This document shows, piece after piece, positions 10,331 to 21,981 of a DNA stretch of 64,000 nt. This DNA is from Microcebus murinus (lineage: Eukaryota; Chordata; Mammalia; Primates; Cheirogaleidae). The position numbers and the translations under genes were made by a program. Below the pieces are notes generated by a model. It saw nothing but the letters and a program-made list of their open reading frames with translations, searched no databases and was not told the DNA's origin. The first letter of the stretch is position 1. Each line of letters opens with the position of its first letter. The DNA is taken from NCBI RefSeq assembly GCF_040939455.1, contig NC_134119.1, forward strand, positions 70,945,381-71,009,380. Direction: 5' to 3'.

Positions 10331-11506
10331 CACTGCTCACGAGAACCCTCAAGCACTTCCACTTCGATAGAACACAGATAAACCTGTATGGGTTGAGCAG
10401 TGGCCTCTGACAAAAAAAAAGCTAGAGACATTAAAAATACTGGTGGCTGAACAGCTTAATACTGCACATATTGATCCTCTACTTCTCTTTGAATTCTCCC
10501 ATTTTAGTTATTAAAAATAAATCTAAAAAATGGCGATTTCTTACAGATCTTCAGGAGATTAATAAATGTATCCAACCCATGGGTCATTTGCAACCTGGCC
10601 TGCCCTTGCCTTCTATGATTCCATCTGGATGGTCTTTTTTTTTTTTTTAATATTTTGCATAGTCCAGTCTTTATTATCTGAAAGTTCAGAATTCTCAGAG
10701 GTCATAAATGTGTGGAGTTGAATTTGGTTACTGTAGCCTCCTCATCCCATTGAATATCTTTCTCTTTCAATCTTAGAGTTAGGGGAGAGGAAACAGAGAG
10801 GTGGATAGTTGGGACAGGTCACCTGATGGCTTTGGCTGGCAATCATATTGTACACTCATCTGATCTCTAATTGCTTCTAAACTCCACCTTCATTAATCAT
10901 TGATACACAGAAACTAAATGAGAATCAAAATAGTATGTATATTCACATTGGGCTGTTCCAGTGGTGGAACAAAAAAAAAAAGGAAAGAAAAGAAAATTTT
11001 CTTTAATCAATTAGACTGTGACAAAAATTGTGAGGAAAAAGCAGAACAGCATAGAACCTGGTTGGTAATTTGTAATAATCTAATTCGCAAGATCTTTCCT
11101 TAGTGTTCCAGTAGTGATTGTATTAGTCAGAGTAATGGTCCTTCAATGATGTTTAAATCCTAATTCCCAGAACGTATAAATATGTTATATTACTTGGAAA
11201 AGGTAATTTAAACTGCAGTTGGAAGTAGGGTCTGGATGGTCTTTGATGGTCATAGATCTTAAACACTGCTTCTTACTATCCCCCTACAGCCTTCAGATTG
11301 TAAACGTTTTGCTTTTACTATACTTAAATATAATAATGGCCATCCCACTGAAAGATATCAGTGGCGGGTGCTTCCTCAAGGCATGCTAAATACCCCTACT
11401 TTATGCCAAGAATTTGTTGATCATGCCACAAATTCTGTCTGTATTAAGCACCCTGCCGTTGTGTTATACCATTATATATACCTGACATTCTCCTTGCTGC
11501 TCCATC
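10331..11506 (+). pseudogene. Betaretroviral reverse transcriptase, N-terminal part, broken
   Basis: Shifting frames give the start of an RT finger/palm domain: [16 protein letters not shown] near 10390, the basic KNGD block near 10525, then, after the antisense retrocopy at 10638-11230, LPQGMLNTPTLCQEFVDHA near 11370 and the YHY active-site strand near 11470. The Y-M-D-D motif is spoiled: 'tatatatacctgac' replaces the expected codons and shifts the frame. RT continues after the L1 at 18554. Confidence 0.85.
10638..11230 (-). mobile_element. Antisense retrocopy of an unidentified polyadenylated transcript
   Basis: The 593-bp insert is bounded by an exact 14-bp duplication (tctggatggtcttt at 10624-10637 and 11231-11244) and starts with a T run on the plus strand, i.e. 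a poly(A) tail on the minus strand. An aataaa signal reads on the minus strand at 10670-10675, about 20 bases before the tail. The cleavage context TCTTT/GA fits L1 endonuclease. Part of the body (11150-11220) resembles an old LTR-type repeat, so the source may be a non-coding or 3' UTR transcript. I see no protein match. Confidence 0.8.
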
Positions 11507-11519
11507 AAAAGCTTTGTGT

Positions 11520-13137
11520 GGAATGCTCCCAGAAGATGGCGGATGAGAAACACCACCAGACAGAGTGTCTCTGCAGAAAAGACATATTCTAGCAGAAATT
11601 AGAAGAAATAAGCAAGAAGACAAGCCTACATCAGATGAGGGTTGGTAGGAGGGGTACCTAAGACCACGGGAGACTCCATGGGAGGAGGTCACGGAGGAGA
11701 ACTGGAAGCTGGGACCCCCGGAGCATCCCGGAGACCAGCGGGAAGTGTAGGTGGATCGGCAGATTACCCTCCCCTACATCCCGGACTGCTGGTGGGCTCC
11801 CCAGCGAGTGGAGAGACCTGCGGACACCAGCCCAGCGACGGTCGCTGCCAGTGAGTGGTAAGCCAGTTGAGGACGCGGCACCAGGCTCCCAACTCCCTGG
11901 GGGCACCTCCGTGTGCACAGACCCGAGCCGCGAAGCAGACGCCATATTGCCTCCCCTGACCCTACCCAGGGATGCCCAGAGAGACAGAGAGACAATATAG
12001 CCACCAGCTAGAGGCACCTCCAGGGAACAGGACCTTCCCTTTTGGGGCCCTACAACTGACTAAGGGGAACTCAGACTGTGAGCTCCCTACCCGCCAGCCC
12101 TCCCATGTGCTGCTGGCACGGTGATCCCAGGATAACAGGGCAGACCCTGAGGTTGAGAGACATAGACCCAGTGTAGGCTCCCTGTGGGTGATTTGGGACT
12201 GGCACTGCTCTCCCTGGTGGGGATATAGTTTGAACTCTGGGACCCAGAGGTCAGACCTGCAGACCACATCCCGTGCACCGAGGCCTTGCATTGCCTGGGG
12301 CACAGAAGAGATATTTGTGAACAGCCTACTGCGGTGTGTGTGCCTTCAGGGGCAGATCAGCATCCTAGAGGGCAACCCTCCACCCAAAGGGAGGCCGTGG
12401 GCCCACCCAGGTGGCGTTCCTATGCGGGGAACCTCCCCGCCAGCAGCACAGCCGGGGAGGCCTGGTAGCGTGTGGTCTGGCCTGCTGGCAGAGGCCCACG
12501 AGTAGCTGCGGAGTTTGGGACCGTGGAAAGAAGCCAGGCCCGCTCCAGACTGCGGGTCTCAGACAGCCCCACCCCACACGCAGACTCTCTGGCTGAGCGG
12601 GGCCATTCCAGCCCCTCCCTGTCAGCTTTTCCTGGAAGCAGAGAACAGAACTTTGACCCCTGCTAAAGGCATTGATGGTGCCTGAGGGCAGGCTTACCCA
12701 ACCCAGCTCTGCCCAGACTCTCTCCTAGACTAGCCCTCACTGAAGGCGAGAAAAGGACACACCTGGAAGTCCCAGGGCTCCACCCACCACCTGAGGCACT
12801 AGAGTTCTCTCTACAGGAACAAGAGCTGATAACAGGACACAAAAACAACAGTGTAGCCTGTTCCTCCAAGCAAGCGCCACCTACTGACAGGGAGAGCATC
12901 CTGCACACCCTTTTCAAGATACCTACTGACTCATTATACAGGGAGTGATCCAATCTCACCCACAGACACTACCTACCGGCTCAGAAACTAAAGAAGGCGT
13001 GTGAATACTCAAACAAAAACCTAAAGAAAAGAAACAACAACTGATCGATATGGGAAGAAAATAGTGAAGGAACTCAGGAAATATGAAGAACCAAGCAGAA
13101 AACACACCCCCAAAGAGGAGCCCCAGCCCCCTAGAAA
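11520..13137 (+). promoter_or_regulatory. L1 5' UTR / internal promoter region
   Basis: About 1.6 kb of G+C-richer sequence before ORF1, opening with the 'agatggcgg' core that in primate L1s contains the YY1 site positioning internal polymerase II initiation. Its near-duplicate lies inverted at 19483-21072. Open frames in it on both strands are compositional. Confidence 0.75.
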
Positions 13138-14055
13138 TGGCCACCAACCAAAATCAGGCAACCAAAATGACAGAAGAGGAATTTTCGTATGTGGATCATA
13201 AGAACACTCACCAACCTGCAAGAACAACTCAATAACCAACACAAAGAAACCACAAAAAGCCTCCAGGATCTGGAAACAAAGTTCACTAAAGAAATAGACA
13301 CAATGAAGAAAAGTTTAACTGAACTTCTGGAAATGAAGAATCAATTCAGGGAACTACAAAATACAGTGGAAAGTCTCAAGAACAGGGTAGATCAAACAGA
13401 AGAAAGAATCTCAGAGCTTGAAGATAACACCCTCCAATTAAATAAATCAGTCACAGAAATAGAGCAGAGAAACAAAAGAAAAGAGCAAAGCCTACAAGAG
13501 ATGTGGGATTTGTGAAGAAAACTAATGTGAGGGTCATAAGGTTACCAGAAGGGGAAGAAGACAACACTTACAGGTTGGACAAGCTATTTAAAGATATAAT
13601 AGAGGAAAATTTCCCAGGCCTTGCTCAAAATCTCGATATACAAGTTCAAGAAGCTCAGAGGACCCCTGGGAGATTCAATGCAAACAGGAAGACGTGACGA
13701 CATGCAGTCATCAGACTGACCAAAATATCAACTGAAGAGGCCCTTCTAAGAGCTGTAAGACGAAAGAAGAAAGTAACATACAAGGGAAAGCCAATTCGAA
13801 TAACACCAGACTTCTCAACTGAGACTTTACAAGCAAGGAGAGACTGGGGCCCCATTCTCACTCTTCTGAAACAAAACAATGCCCAGCCTAGAATCTTATT
13901 CCCTGCAAAACTAAGCTTCATATATGAAGGAGAAAAAAAGACATTCTCAGACAAGCAAAGGCTCAGAGAATTCACCAAGACAAGACCAGCCCTACAAGAA
14001 GTACTCAAAACAGCATTACGCACGGAACGTCATAATAATAACCCACGAATATAAA
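13138..14055 (+). pseudogene. L1 ORF1 (RNA-binding trimer protein), frameshifted
   Basis: ORF1p coats L1 RNA as a coiled-coil trimer. The probable start is ATG 13138 (MATNQNQATKM). A frame change near 13190 leads into the coiled coil at 13189-13515, with heptad-like leucines (ESLKNRVDQTEERISELED). A stop at 13513-13515 and a frame change precede the RNA-recognition part (NVRVIRLPEGEED) and the C-terminal domain, which continues past a stop at about 13696 (RRKKKVTYKGKPIRI, ARRDWGPILTLL). At least three disruptions; the protein is dead. Confidence 0.9.
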
Positions 14056-14093
14056 AGCAACCAAAACCCAAAGATTAAAGGCCAGATATTACA

Positions 14094-17000
14094 ATGGGTC
14101 AAGACAGAAATCATAGCAACAACATCCAACCCAACAGAATGAATAGTAATCTACCTTACCTATCAGCTCTCATTAATGTGAATGGCTTAAACTCTCCACT
14201 CAAGAGACATAGGCTGGCTAAATGGATAAGAAAATACAGGCCAAGTATATGCTAACTTCATGAAACACATCTAACCTGCAAGGATGCATATACACTAAAA
14301 ATAAAATGGTGGAGATCAGTATTCAAAGCAAGTGGAAGCCAAAAGAAGGCTGGCGTGGCAGTTCTAATTTCAGACGATATAGTTTTAAAACAACAAAAGT
14401 AGTGAAAGACAAAGAGGGTCATTATATAATGGTGAAGGGCACAGTTCAACAAGAAGAGATAACAATTTTAAATCTATATGCACCCAACTTAGGTGCACCC
14501 AGATTCATAAAGCAAACCTTACTGGAGCTAAGCAAATGGATTAATAGCAATTCCATAATCACTGGAGATTTCAACACCCCACTGACGGAACAAGACAGAT
14601 CCTCCAAACAGAAAATTAATAAAGAAATAATGGACTTAAACAAAACTCTAGAGCAATTGGGTCTGACTGACATTTACAGAACATTCTACCCAAAATCCAC
14701 TGAATATACGTTCTTCTCATCAGCTCACGGGACATTCTCTAAGATTGACCATATCCTAGGGCACAAAGTAAACCTCAAGAAACTTAAAAAAATAGAAATC
14801 ATACCATGTATCTTCTCAGATCACAGTGGAATAAAAGTAGAAATCAACCCTAACAGAAACTCACATTTCTACACAAAAACGTGGAAATTAAACAACCTCC
14901 TACTAAATGATTCCTTCATAAATGAAGAAATCAAGATGGAAATAAAAAAATTCTATGAACAAAAGGACAATGGAGAGACAAGTTATCAAATCCTCTGTGA
15001 CACAGCTAAAGCAGTTCTGAGAGGAAAGTTTATCTCCATAAATGCCTATAACCAAAAGACAAAAAGATCACAAATAGACAATCTAACTAAACGACTCAAA
15101 GAGCTGGAAAAAGAAGAACAGACCAGCCCCAAACCCAGCAGAAGAAGGGAAATCAACAAGATCAAATCAGAACTAAATGAAATTGAAAACAGGGAAGCTA
15201 TTCAGGAGATTAACAAAACAAAAACTTGGTTCTTTGACAAAATAAACAAAATTGACACGCCACTGGCTAAGCTAACGAAAAGCAAAAAAGAGAAATCTCT
15301 AATAAGCTCCATCAGGAACAAAAAAGGAGATGTCACAACTGATCACAAAGAGATACAAGATATAATTTATGAGTACTACAAAAATCTTTATTCATACAAA
15401 TTGGAAAATGTGGAGGAAATGGACAAATTTCTAGAAACATACAGCCTACCTAGGCTCAATCAGGAAGAAATAGATTCCCTGAACAGACCCATCTCAACAG
15501 CTGAAATAGAAACAGCAATTAAAAAATCTCCCTAAAAAGAAAAGTCCTGGTCCAGATGGCTTCACACCTGAATTTTACCACACTTACAAAGAAGAACTGG
15601 TACCTATCTTGCAGAAACTATTCCACAACATAGAGAAGAAGGGAAACCTCCCCGACACCTTTTATGAAGCGAATATTACTCTGATACCAAAACCAGGAAA
15701 GGATGCAACAAAAAAAGAAAACTACAGACCAATATCCCTAATGAATATAGATGCAAAAATTTTCAACAGAATCTTAGCTAACCGAATCCAGATGCTTATC
15801 AAAAAAATAATCCATCACGACCAAGTGGGCTTCATCCCAGGGATGCAGGGATGGTTCAACATACATAAATCTATAAATGCAATTCACCACATAAACAGAA
15901 GCAAAAACAAAGACCACATGATTCTTTCAATAGATGCAGAAAAAGCTTTTGACAAAATTTAACACCCTTTCATGATCCGAACACTTAAGAAAATAGGCAT
16001 AGAAGGGACATACCTAAAAATGATACAAGCCATATATGACAGACCCATAGCCAACATCATACTGAATGGGGAAAAACTGAAATCATTCCCACTTAGAACT
16101 GGAACCAGACAAGGCTGCCCACTTTCTCCACTTCTGTTCAACATAGAGTGCTGGAAGTCTTGGCTACAGCAATCAGACAGGAAAATGGAATTAAAGGTAT
16201 TCAAATAGGGGCAGAAGAGATCAAACTTTCACTGTTTGCTGATGATATGATATTATATTTAGAAAACCCCAAAGATTCAACCAAGAAGCTCCTGGAACTG
16301 ATCAATGAATTTAGTAAAGTCTGAGGATACAAAATCAATACACAGAAATCAGAGGCATTCATATACGCCAACAACAATCTAACTGAGAACCAAATCAAAG
16401 ACTCAATTCACAAAGACTCCCTTCACAATAGCAACAAAGAAATTAAAGTATCTAGGAATATACTTAACCAAGGAGGTAAAAGACCTCTACAGGGAGAACT
16501 ATGAAACACTGAGGAAGGAAATAGCAGAGGATGTAAACAAATGGAAATCCATACCATGCTCGTGGATCGGCAGACTCAACATCATTAAAATGTCTATACT
16601 ACCCAAACTGATCTACAGATTCAATGCAATACCTATTAAAATTCCACCAGCATTCTTCACAGATATAGAAAAAATAATTTTACGCTTTGTATGGAACCAA
16701 AGAAGACCCCGAATATCAAAAGCAATTCTAGGCAACAAAAACAAAGTGGGAAGCATTAATATCCCAGATATCAAATTATACTACAAAGCTGTAGTAATTA
16801 AAACAATCTGGTATTGGCACAAATATAGGAATATGGACCAGTGGAACAGATCTGAGAATCCTGATATAAAACCATCCTCATATAGCCATCTAATCTTGGA
16901 CAAAGCAGACAAAAACATACACTGGGGAAAAGAATCCCTTTTCTTTTTTTTTTTTTTTTTTGAGACAGAGTCTCGCTTTGTTGCCCAGGCTAGAGTGAGT

Positions 17001-18315
17001 GCCGTGGCGTCAGCCTAGCTCACAGCAACCTCAAACTCCTGGGCTCCAGCGATCCTTCTGCCTCAGCCTCCCGAGTAGCTGGGACTACAGGCATGTGCCA
17101 CCACGCCCGGCTAATTTTTTCTATATATATCAGTTGGCCAATTAATTTCTTTCTACTTATAGTAGAGACGGGGTCTTGCTCTTGCTCAGGCTGGTTTTGA
17201 ACTCCTGAGCAATCCGCCCACCTCGGCCTCCCAAGAGCTAGGATTACAGGCGTGAGCTACCGCGCCTGGCCAAGAATCCCTTTTCAATAAATGGTGCTGG
17301 GAAAACTGGATAGCCACCTGTAGAAGGCTAAAGCAGGACCCACACCTTTCACATCTCACAAAAATCAACTCACGCTGGATAACAGACTTAAACCTAAGGT
17401 ATGAAACTATTAGAATTCTAGAGGAAAAAGTTGGAAACACTCTCCTAGACATCGTCCTAGACAAAGAGTTTATGAAGAAGTCCCCAAAGGCAATCACAGC
17501 AGCAACAAAAATAAATAAATGGGACATGATCAAACTACAAAGCTTCTGCACAGCCAAAGAAACAGTCATGAAAGTAAACAGACAACCTACAGAATGGGAG
17601 AAAATTTTTGCATCCTATGCATCCGATAAGGGACTGATAACTAGAATATACTTAGAACTCACGAAAATCAGCAAGAAAAAAATCAAATAAGCCTATTAAA
17701 AAGTGGGCAAAGGACTTGAACAGAGACTTTTCTAAAGAAGACAGAGGAATGGCCAACAAACATATGAAAAAATGCACAACATCTCTAATCATCAGGGAAA
17801 TGCAAATCAAAACCACAATGAGATATCACTTAACTCCAGTGAGAATGGCCTTTACCAAAAAGTCTCCAAACAATAAATGCTGGTGTGGTTGCGGAGAGAG
17901 AGGAACACTCCTACACTGCTGGTGGGACTGCAAACTAGTCCAACCTCTGTGGAAAGCAATATGGAGATACCTTAAAGCGATACAAGTGAATCTACCATTT
18001 GATCCAGCAATCCGATTGCTAGGCATCTACCCAAAAGATCCAATGACACTCTACAAAAAAGACACCTGCACTCGAATGTTTATAGCAGCACAATTCATAA
18101 TTGCAAGGCTGTGGAAACAGCCCAAGTGCCCATCAATCCAAGAATGGATCAATAAAATGTGGTATATGTATACCATGGAGTACTATTCAGCTCTAAGAAA
18201 CAATGGTGATGTAGCACATCTTATGTTTTCCTGGTTAGAGCTGGAACCCATACTACTAAGTGAAGTTTCCCAAGAATGGAAAAACAAGCACCACATATAC
18301 TCACCAGCAAATTGA
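14094..18315 (+). pseudogene. L1 ORF2 (endonuclease-reverse transcriptase), frameshifted
   Basis: ORF2p nicks target DNA and primes reverse transcription. ATG 14094 begins the APE-type endonuclease, but a stop at 14251 and a frame change near 14310 break it. The 409-residue stretch 14306-15535 keeps endonuclease motifs (ITGDFNTPL, then the terminal SDHS) and the connector. A frame change near 15535 precedes RT motifs (NYRPISLMN at about 15720; FADD near 16237). A stop lies at 15959-15961 and a 2-nt shift near 16147. An Alu at 16944-17271 interrupts the thumb region. The C-terminal C-X-C-type domain ([16 protein letters not shown], near 17880) runs in frame to the stop at 18313. Confidence 0.93.
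16944..17271 (-). repeat. Lemur-type Alu inside L1 ORF2, antisense
   Basis: T-run start, antisense Alu arms and the lemur right-arm insert (ttggccaattaatttctttc). It is flanked by the 14-bp duplication aagaatcccttttc (16930-16943 and 17272-17285), so it entered after the L1. Confidence 0.95.
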
Positions 18316-18540
18316 TATTAACTGAGCAGCACCTAAGTGGTCACATAGGTACTACAGTAATAGGGTATTGGGCAGGTGGGAGGGGGGAGGGGCGGGTATA
18401 TACATATATAATGAGTGAGATGTGCACCATCTGGGGGATGGTCAAGCTGGAGACTCAGGCTTGTGGGGGGAGGGGGAGAAAGGGCATTCATGGAAACCTT
18501 AAAATCTGTACCCCCATAATATGCCGAAATAAAAAAAAAA
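18316..18540 (+). other. L1 3' UTR with G-rich tract and poly(A)
   Basis: Contains 'ggtgggaggggggagggg' near 18376 and a second run 'ggggggagggggag' near 18465, the G-rich tracts typical of L1 3' UTRs (potential G-quadruplexes). It ends with aataaa and an A run. Confidence 0.85.
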
Positions 18541-18553
18541 AAAAGCTTTGTGT

Positions 18554-19482
18554 CATGCTGCCTTTGCTGATTTGCAGGAGCACCTTAAGCTTTATAAATT
18601 GGTTATTGCCTCTAAGAAGGTTTAAACTACCCTGCCCTTAGATTACTTGGGTTAATGGCTTTCAAAAACACAGATTTGACCCCCAAAATTACAAATTTGT
18701 AGAGATAATCTTAGGACTCTTAATGATATTCAGAAATTACTTGGAGATATTAATTGGCTCTGGCCATCGCTTGGTATACCTATTTATGCATTGCAACATC
18801 TGTTTGCTACCCTCCAGGGAGATTCTGCCTTTGACAGTTCCCAATCTCTCATTCCATAAGCAAAACAAAAATTACAATTTGTAGAGCAGTGTATGAGTTC
18901 TGGTTTCCTTGCCTTTTTTGAACCTTCATGCCCTGTTATACTGTTTCTCTTTCATACTTTTCATTCCCCTTCTAGATGTCTAGGACAGACCCACTGGATT
19001 CTTAAATGGATATTCTTACCAAATCAACAGAATAAAAAACTCCTAACATATGTAGATAAACTTGCCCAGCTAATCATCAGAGGTTGCTGGTGATGTCATT
19101 AACTCTCTGGACACGATCCCTGTAAAATTGTTACCAGTTTAAGTTCTAAAGATATTCAAACTAACTTTACATTTTCTACTGCTTGGCAGGTGGCTTGTGC
19201 AGATTACATTGGCAGCTTCGATAACCATTACCTCCCACATAAGCTGTATTCTTTTTTGCAGGTACATGCAGTCCTCCCGTTGTCTCCCATCGCTTTCAGT
19301 CCTCTCCAGGGGTCCACTTTTTTTTACAGACGCTTCTAGTTCTCAAAAGGCAGATTATTGGAGTTCGATGGTGCAGAAAGTTGTTACTTCTCCCTTCACA
19401 TCTATGCAACAGAGTGAGCCGTATGCAATATGCTTGGTGGGGCAAGATTTCCCTTCTGAGCCTTTAAACATTGTCAGTGACT
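18554..19482 (+). pseudogene. ERVK pol continued: RT thumb/connection and RNase H
   Basis: The host frame resumes after the L1: the RT thumb text LRTLNDIQKLLGDINW (near 18710) and IPIYALQHLF (near 18778), the connection domain, then RNase H with FFTDASSSQKADYW near 19320 and PLNIVSD near 19468. RNase H degrades the RNA strand of the hybrid. Stops and frame changes occur throughout, and the gene is cut again at 19482 by an inverted L1 fragment; it continues at 21084 with SQYAVYVTSQLPT. Confidence 0.85.
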
Positions 19483-21072
19483 ATCCGTTTGGTTCTTCAT
19501 ATTTCCGGAGTTCCTTCGCTGATTTCTTCCCATGTCTATCAGTTGTTTCTTTCCTTTAGGTTTTCGTTTGGGTATTCACACACCTTGTTTAGTTTCTGAG
19601 CCAGTAAGTGGTGTCTGTGGGTGAGATTCGACCACTCCCTGTATAATGAGTCAGTGGGTGCCGTGAAAAGGCTGTGCAGGATGTCCAGCCTGTCAGTAGG
19701 TGGCGCTTGCTTGGAGGAACAGGCTATGCTGTTGTTTTTGTGTCCTGTTATCAGCTCTTGTTCCTATAGAGAGGCACTCTAGTGCCTCAGGTGGTGGGTG
19801 GGGCCCTGGACTTTCAGGTGTGTCCTTTTCTCCCCCTCAGTGAGGGCTGGTCGAGGAGAGAGTCTGGGCGGAGCTGGGTTGGGTGAGCCTGCCCTCAGGC
19901 ACCACCAATGTCGTTAGCAGGGGTCAAAGTTCTGTTTTCTGCTTCCAGGAAAAGCTGCCAGGGAGGGGCTGGAATGGCCCCCGCTCAGCCAGAGAGTCTG
20001 CGTGTGGGGGTGGGGCTGTCTGAGACCCGCAGTCTGGAGTGGGCCTCGCTTCTTTCCACCCTCCCCAACTCCGCAGCTACTCCTGGGCCTCTGCCAGCAG
20101 GCCAGACCACACACCACCAGGCCTCCCCTGACTGTGATGCCGGTGGGGAGGTTTCCTGCACAGGAAGGAACGCCGCCTGGGCTGGGTGCACGGCCTCCCT
20201 TTGGGAGGAGGGTTGCCCTCTAGGACGCTGATCTGCCCCTGAAGGCACACACACCTCAGTAGGCTGTTCACATATATCCCTTCTGTGCCCCAGGCAATGC
20301 GAGGCCTCGGTGCACGGGATCCAGTCTGCAGGTCTGACCTCTGGGTCCCACCAGGGATAAACTATATCCCCACCAGGGAGAGCAGTGCTGGTCCCAATTC
20401 ACCCACAGGGAGCCCACGCTGGGTCTATGTCTCTCAACCTCAGGGTCTGCCCCGTTCTCCTGGGATCACCGTGCCAGCAGCACCTGGGAGGGCTGGCGGG
20501 TAGGGAGCTCACAGTCTGAGTTCCCCTTAGTCAGCTGTAGGGTCCCAAAGGGAAGGTCCCGTTCCCTGTAGGTGCCTCTGGCTGGTGGCTGTACTGTCTC
20601 TTTGGGCAGCCGCAGGTAGGGTCGGCGGAGGGGAGGAGGAGGCAATATGGCGCCTGCCGCGCGGCTCGGGTCTGTGCACACGGAGGTGCCGGGAGGGATT
20701 TGGGAGCCTGTTGCCGCGTCCGCTACAGGCTCACCACTAGCTGGCGGCGGCCGTCTCTGGGCTGGTGTCCGCAGGTCTCTCCACCGGCTGGGGAGCCCAC
20801 CAGCAGTCCCAAATGCAGGGGAGGGGAAAGGTGACTGATCCACCTACCCTTCCCGCTGGTCTCCGGGCTGCTCCGGCGGTCTCAGCTTCCAGTTCTCCTC
20901 CGCAGCCTCTTCCCGTGGAGTCTCCCGGGGTCTCAGGTACCCCTCCTTCCGGCCCTCATCTGCTATATGTTTGCCTTCTTGCTTCTTTTTTCTAATTTCT
21001 GCTAGAATCTATCTTTTCTGCAGAGACACTCTGTCTGGCGGTGTTTCTCGTCCGCCATCTTGATTCAAGGCC
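19483..21072 (-). mobile_element. Inverted insertion made only of an L1 5' UTR
   Basis: This is the reverse complement of the L1 5' UTR. On the minus strand it begins at the L1 5' terminus (the agatggcgg block, near 21060) and runs about 1.59 kb, stopping about 40 bp before where ORF1 would start (equivalent to about 13097 in the intact L1). It is flanked directly by an 11-bp duplication tgtcagtgact (19472-19482 and 21073-21083). There is no poly(A)/poly(T), no ORF1 or ORF2 and no 3' UTR. The insertion point (GACT/CT) is not the usual TTTT/AA. Confidence 0.88.
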
Positions 21073-21083
21073 TGTCAGTGACT

Positions 21084-21792
21084 CTCAATATGCTGTTTAT
21101 GTTACTTCTCAACTTCCCACTGTCTGTTCAGCAGTTAACCCCAAACGACTTTACAATATTTTTTCTCCCATTTACAGATTCTCCTCCAAGCTCGCCACTT
21201 TCCTATCTTTATTGTGCATATTCGATCCCATTCTGGATTACCAGTTCCTTTGTCTAAATGCAATAAAAATATCGATTCTCTTCTCATCCCCTCCCCGGTT
21301 CAAGAAGCCCTTACTGAACATGCTCTTCACCATACCAGTGCGAAAGGCCTCCAGTGTCATTTCTGTCTCTCTCATAAACAAGCCCATACAATAGTTCATT
21401 CTTGTGCTGCCTGTGCTCCTCTCACCCTCCCTTCCCTCCCACCTGGTTGCAATCCATGTAGATTACAAGGAAACCATATTTGGCAAATAGATGTTACTTA
21501 TGTTGCCTCCTTTGGACGTCTCCGTTATGTTCAGCACACTATTGATACCCATTCTCATTTTAAGTGGGCCACGGCCCAAAGCTCTAAAAAAGCTGATGCT
21601 GTCATTACTGACCTTTATTCTTGTTTTTCAGTCATGGGACTTCCAGAAATTCTTAAAACTGACAATGCTCCCACATATATCTCTCATAACTTGCTGATTT
21701 CCTTGCTTTGTATTCTGTCATATTACAGCTATTCCCTTAGCCAAGGTCAAGTGATCATTGAACATGCTAATCACACTCTTAAACTTCAGTAA
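21084..21792 (+). pseudogene. ERVK integrase, broken
   Basis: Integrase joins viral DNA to the chromosome. After the RNase H end, the frame 21214-21792 holds the zinc-binding N domain (paired H near 21320, CAAC near 21402) and the catalytic core: D in QIDVTY (21490-21492), D in KTDNAP (21661-21663) and E at 21760-21762. The second D and E are 32 rather than 35 residues apart, so a few codons are missing before the SQGQV block. A stop follows at 21790. Confidence 0.85.
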
Positions 21793-21981
21793 CAAAAACA
21801 AAAAAGGGGAGTCCCAGAGTCTCCTCATCGTCACCTGCTTTGAGCCCTCTTTACCCTCAATTTTTTAAATAATTAGCAGACATTAAAACCCTCCGAAACA
21901 GACCGTTATTTTGCCTCTCTGTCTCCGCCAACAGAGAGAGTCTGTGATCCTGTATATGTTTCTACACCCACAGGGGAGTGG

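Larger units (their letters stand above)
11520..18540 (+). mobile_element. Full-length L1 retrotransposon
   Basis: A complete L1, about 6.7 kb without an internal Alu, flanked by an exact 13-bp duplication aaaagctttgtgt (11507-11519 and 18541-18553) with a good endonuclease context (TC/AAAA). It has a long 5' UTR starting with 'gaagatggcgg', a broken ORF1, a broken ORF2 and a short G-rich 3' UTR ending 'aaataaaaaa'. It sits inside the RT gene of the ERVK provirus. Frameshifts in both ORFs make it inactive. Confidence 0.95.

Noticed and set aside
19908..20843. Several open frames on both strands, up to 125 residues
   Set aside because: They lie in the inverted L1 5' UTR, and equivalent frames appear at 11642-12596 in the intact L1. 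They are composition artefacts.
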